Positions 62,255 through 64,000 of a stretch of DNA of 64,000 nucleotides are shown one piece after another; position 1 is the stretch's first letter, and each line of letters opens with the position of its first letter. The translations under genes and the position numbers were made by a program. The stretch covers positions 3,430,905 to 3,494,904 of the forward strand of contig NZ_AP017378.1 of the NCBI RefSeq assembly GCF_003966735.1. The letters are read 5' to 3'. The DNA comes from Desulfovibrio ferrophilus. Lineage in GTDB: Bacteria > Desulfobacterota > Desulfovibrionia > Desulfovibrionales > Desulfovibrionaceae. The notes beneath the pieces were generated by a model. It did no database searches and had not been told where the DNA came from. It worked only from the letters and a program-made list of their open reading frames with translations.

Positions 62255-64000
62255 ATGCAACAAGCTGAACAGATCGTCCATGGTGTCAGCCTGCTCACGG
62301 ATCATGATATCTACCTTTTCAAGGAAGGGCGGCACTATAGGCTGTACAACAAGCTCGGGGCGCACCTTCTGGTCCACGAGGGCGTCGCGGGAACATTATT
62401 TGCCCTTTGGGCGCCCAACGCCCAAGCCGTCAGTGTGTGCGGGGATTTCAATGGCTGGGCAAAAAACGCTCATCCGCTTTATGCGCGTCACGACGGCTCC
62501 GGCATCTGGGAAGGATTTGTCCCTGGAGTACTTCAGGGCGCCCAGTACAAATACCACATCGACTCCCGTCGCAATAGCTACAGCGTGGATAAGGCCGATC
62601 CCTTTGCCTTCCTGAATGAAGGCGCTCCACGCACGGCTTCCGTGGTCTGGGATCTGGCCTACGAATGGGGCGATTCCCAGTGGATGGAGCAGCGGAGCGG
62701 GCGCAATGCCCGGGAGGCTCCATGGTCTGTCTATGAGATGCACCTGGGGTCCTGGCGCCGTGACCATGACGATGATTTTCGCTCTTTGCACTATAGTCAG
62801 CTGGCCGAGCAGCTCCCCGCCTATGTGCGTGATCTGGGGTTCACGCATGTGGAGCTGATGCCTGTGATGGAGCATCCCTTTTTCGGGTCCTGGGGATATC
62901 AGACGACAGGCTACTTCGCGCCAACCAGCCGCCTGGGACCGCCGCAGGACTTCATGCGCCTGGTGGAGAACCTGCATCGCGAGGGCGTGGGGGTTATTCT
63001 GGATTGGGTTCCGTCGCATTTTCCCACGGATGAACACGGCCTGTCCTATTTCGATGGCACGCATCTGTTCGAGCATGAGGACCCGCGCAAGGGCTATCAT
63101 CCGGACTGGAATTCGTCGATTTTCAACCACGCCCGTTATGAGGTCCGTTCGTTCCTGATTTCCAGCGCTCTGTTCTGGCTGGATCGGTATCATGCTGACG
63201 GACTGCGCGTGGATGCCGTGGCCTCCATGCTCTACCTGGATTATTCACGCGAAGAGGGCGAGTGGGAGCCCAACGAATATGGTGGGCGTGAGAACATCGG
63301 AGCCATCGAGTTTCTGCGTGGGCTCAACGAGGGCGTCTACGCCGAATTTCCCGATGTGCAGACCGTGGCTGAGGAGTCAACGGCCTGGCCCATGGTTAGC
63401 CGGCCTGTTTATCTGGGCGGGCTGGGTTTTGGCATGAAATGGAATATGGGCTGGATGAATGACACCCTGAGTTATTTTTCCAAGGACCCGATATTCCGTA
63501 AGTTTCACCAGAACAAATTGACGTTTAGTATCTGGTACGCCTTTACCGAGAATTTCATGCTGCCCCTGTCCCACGACGAAGTTGTGCACGGCAAGGGCTC
63601 GCTCTATGGGCGCATGCCGGGGGACCCATGGCGTAAATGTGCGGGACTCAAGGCCCTGTATGGTTACATGTTCGCCCATCCAGGCAAGAACCTGCTGTTC
63701 ATGGGGGCGGAGATGGGGCAGGTGCCTGAATGGAATCATGATGCTGAGGTCGAGTGGCACCTGCTGGACGTGCCTTTGCACAAGGGCGTCTTTGACTTCA
63801 TTGCAGCCTTGAATCGTACCTATCGTGAACATCCGGCTCTGTACGCCGATGATTTTTCACCCGAAGGTTTCGAATGGGTGGACTTCCGCGATGTCGACGC
63901 CGGAATCCTGGCTTTTTTGCGCAAGGCGCACGGGGAGCCCCCGGTGCTGGCCGTGTGCAACTTCACCCCGGTCCCACGGGAGAATTACCTCGTGGGTGTT
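62255..64000 (+). CDS. glgB: 1,4-alpha-glucan branching enzyme, partial (cut by right edge)
   Basis: The frame opens at an ATG at 62255 after ATAGGAGACTGGG and stays open for 582 codons to the window end. It has the N-terminal CBM48-like domain ([20 protein letters not shown]), a GH13 catalytic domain with [52 protein letters not shown] (nucleophile Asp) and VAEEST (acid Glu), and [13 protein letters not shown]. It makes alpha-1,6 branches in glycogen. The C-terminal beta domain begins but is incomplete. Confidence 0.95.
   Translation, partial: MQQAEQIVHGVSLLTDHDIYLFKEGRHYRLYNKLGAHLLVHEGVAGTLFALWAPNAQAVSVCGDFNGWAKNAHPLYARHDGSGIWEGFVPGVLQGAQYKYHIDSRRNSYSVDKADPFAFLNEGAPRTASVVWDLAYEWGDSQWMEQRSGRNAREAPWSVYEMHLGSWRRDHDDDFRSLHYSQLAEQLPAYVRDLGFTHVELMPVMEHPFFGSWGYQTTGYFAPTSRLGPPQDFMRLVENLHREGVGVILDWVPSHFPTDEHGLSYFDGTHLFEHEDPRKGYHPDWNSSIFNHARYEVRSFLISSALFWLDRYHADGLRVDAVASMLYLDYSREEGEWEPNEYGGRENIGAIEFLRGLNEGVYAEFPDVQTVAEESTAWPMVSRPVYLGGLGFGMKWNMGWMNDTLSYFSKDPIFRKFHQNKLTFSIWYAFTENFMLPLSHDEVVHGKGSLYGRMPGDPWRKCAGLKALYGYMFAHPGKNLLFMGAEMGQVPEWNHDAEVEWHLLDVPLHKGVFDFIAALNRTYREHPALYADDFSPEGFEWVDFRDVDAGILAFLRKAHGEPPVLAVCNFTPVPRENYLVGV

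Overview
The window looks like ordinary chromosome from a Gram-negative bacterium of the Desulfovibrio type. This is inferred from gene content and protein style: futalosine-pathway MqnE, a PhoBR/Pst system, HD-GYP and GGDEF c-di-GMP enzymes, double-membrane features such as an autotransporter and an AMIN-amidase, and many small Desulfovibrio-like orphan proteins. No sulfate-reduction, rRNA or tRNA genes are present. Coding density is high, strong GC-rich terminators separate most units, and only one region (about 18.2-22.6 kb) looks accessory or unstable.

0-6 kb: the start of an ArsR-type regulator runs off the left edge. It is followed by a minus-strand operon of a small membrane protein, a sodium:solute symporter and an M20 amidohydrolase (uptake and hydrolysis of an acylated or amidated compound), and then by a compact arsenic operon (arsR, ACR3 efflux pump, thioredoxin-type arsC). 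6-16 kb: a small secreted Cys protein, a GAF-PAS-GGDEF cyclase, a MocR regulator with GNAT and tag genes divergent from azlCD, a chemoreceptor with two CZB-like zinc-binding domains in its sensor region, and an HD-GYP phosphodiesterase.

16-23 kb: a fusion of a Cys-less rhodanese with YceI behind a CRP/FNR-like palindrome and a 53-codon ORF, a metallo-beta-lactamase-fold protein, a histidine-rich protein with a HypB-like CxxCGCG start and a 120-bp internal duplication, an autotransporter with nine 24-residue passenger repeats, and the decayed remains of further autotransporter sequence upstream. 23-39 kb is mostly housekeeping: mqnE, sppA, rpsA, rimO, a histidine kinase with a Rossmann-like front end, rdgB, glmS coupled to a DUF1007/NicO metal exporter or importer pair, an AMIN amidase, a two-receiver protein and threonine aldolase.

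39-43.5 kb is a polar amino acid ABC operon in which two permeases are fused into one chain through an Arg-rich linker, ending with an asparaginase reduced to its N-terminal domain. 43.6-55.7 kb is a Pho regulon split into three units: pstS-pstC-pstA-phoH-like, pit-DUF47, and (opposite strand) phoB-phoR-pstB-phoU. Each has a TGTCAC-N5-(C/T)GTAACA element upstream that I read as a PhoB box. Between them lies a TetR/C_GCAxxG_C_C pair with a perfect 20-bp palindrome. 55.8-64 kb holds recN, lysE, a TrmO-class II aldolase fusion, thiL, a small Cys-rich protein, a TPR protein with a pseudo-receiver, and a glgB gene cut by the right edge.
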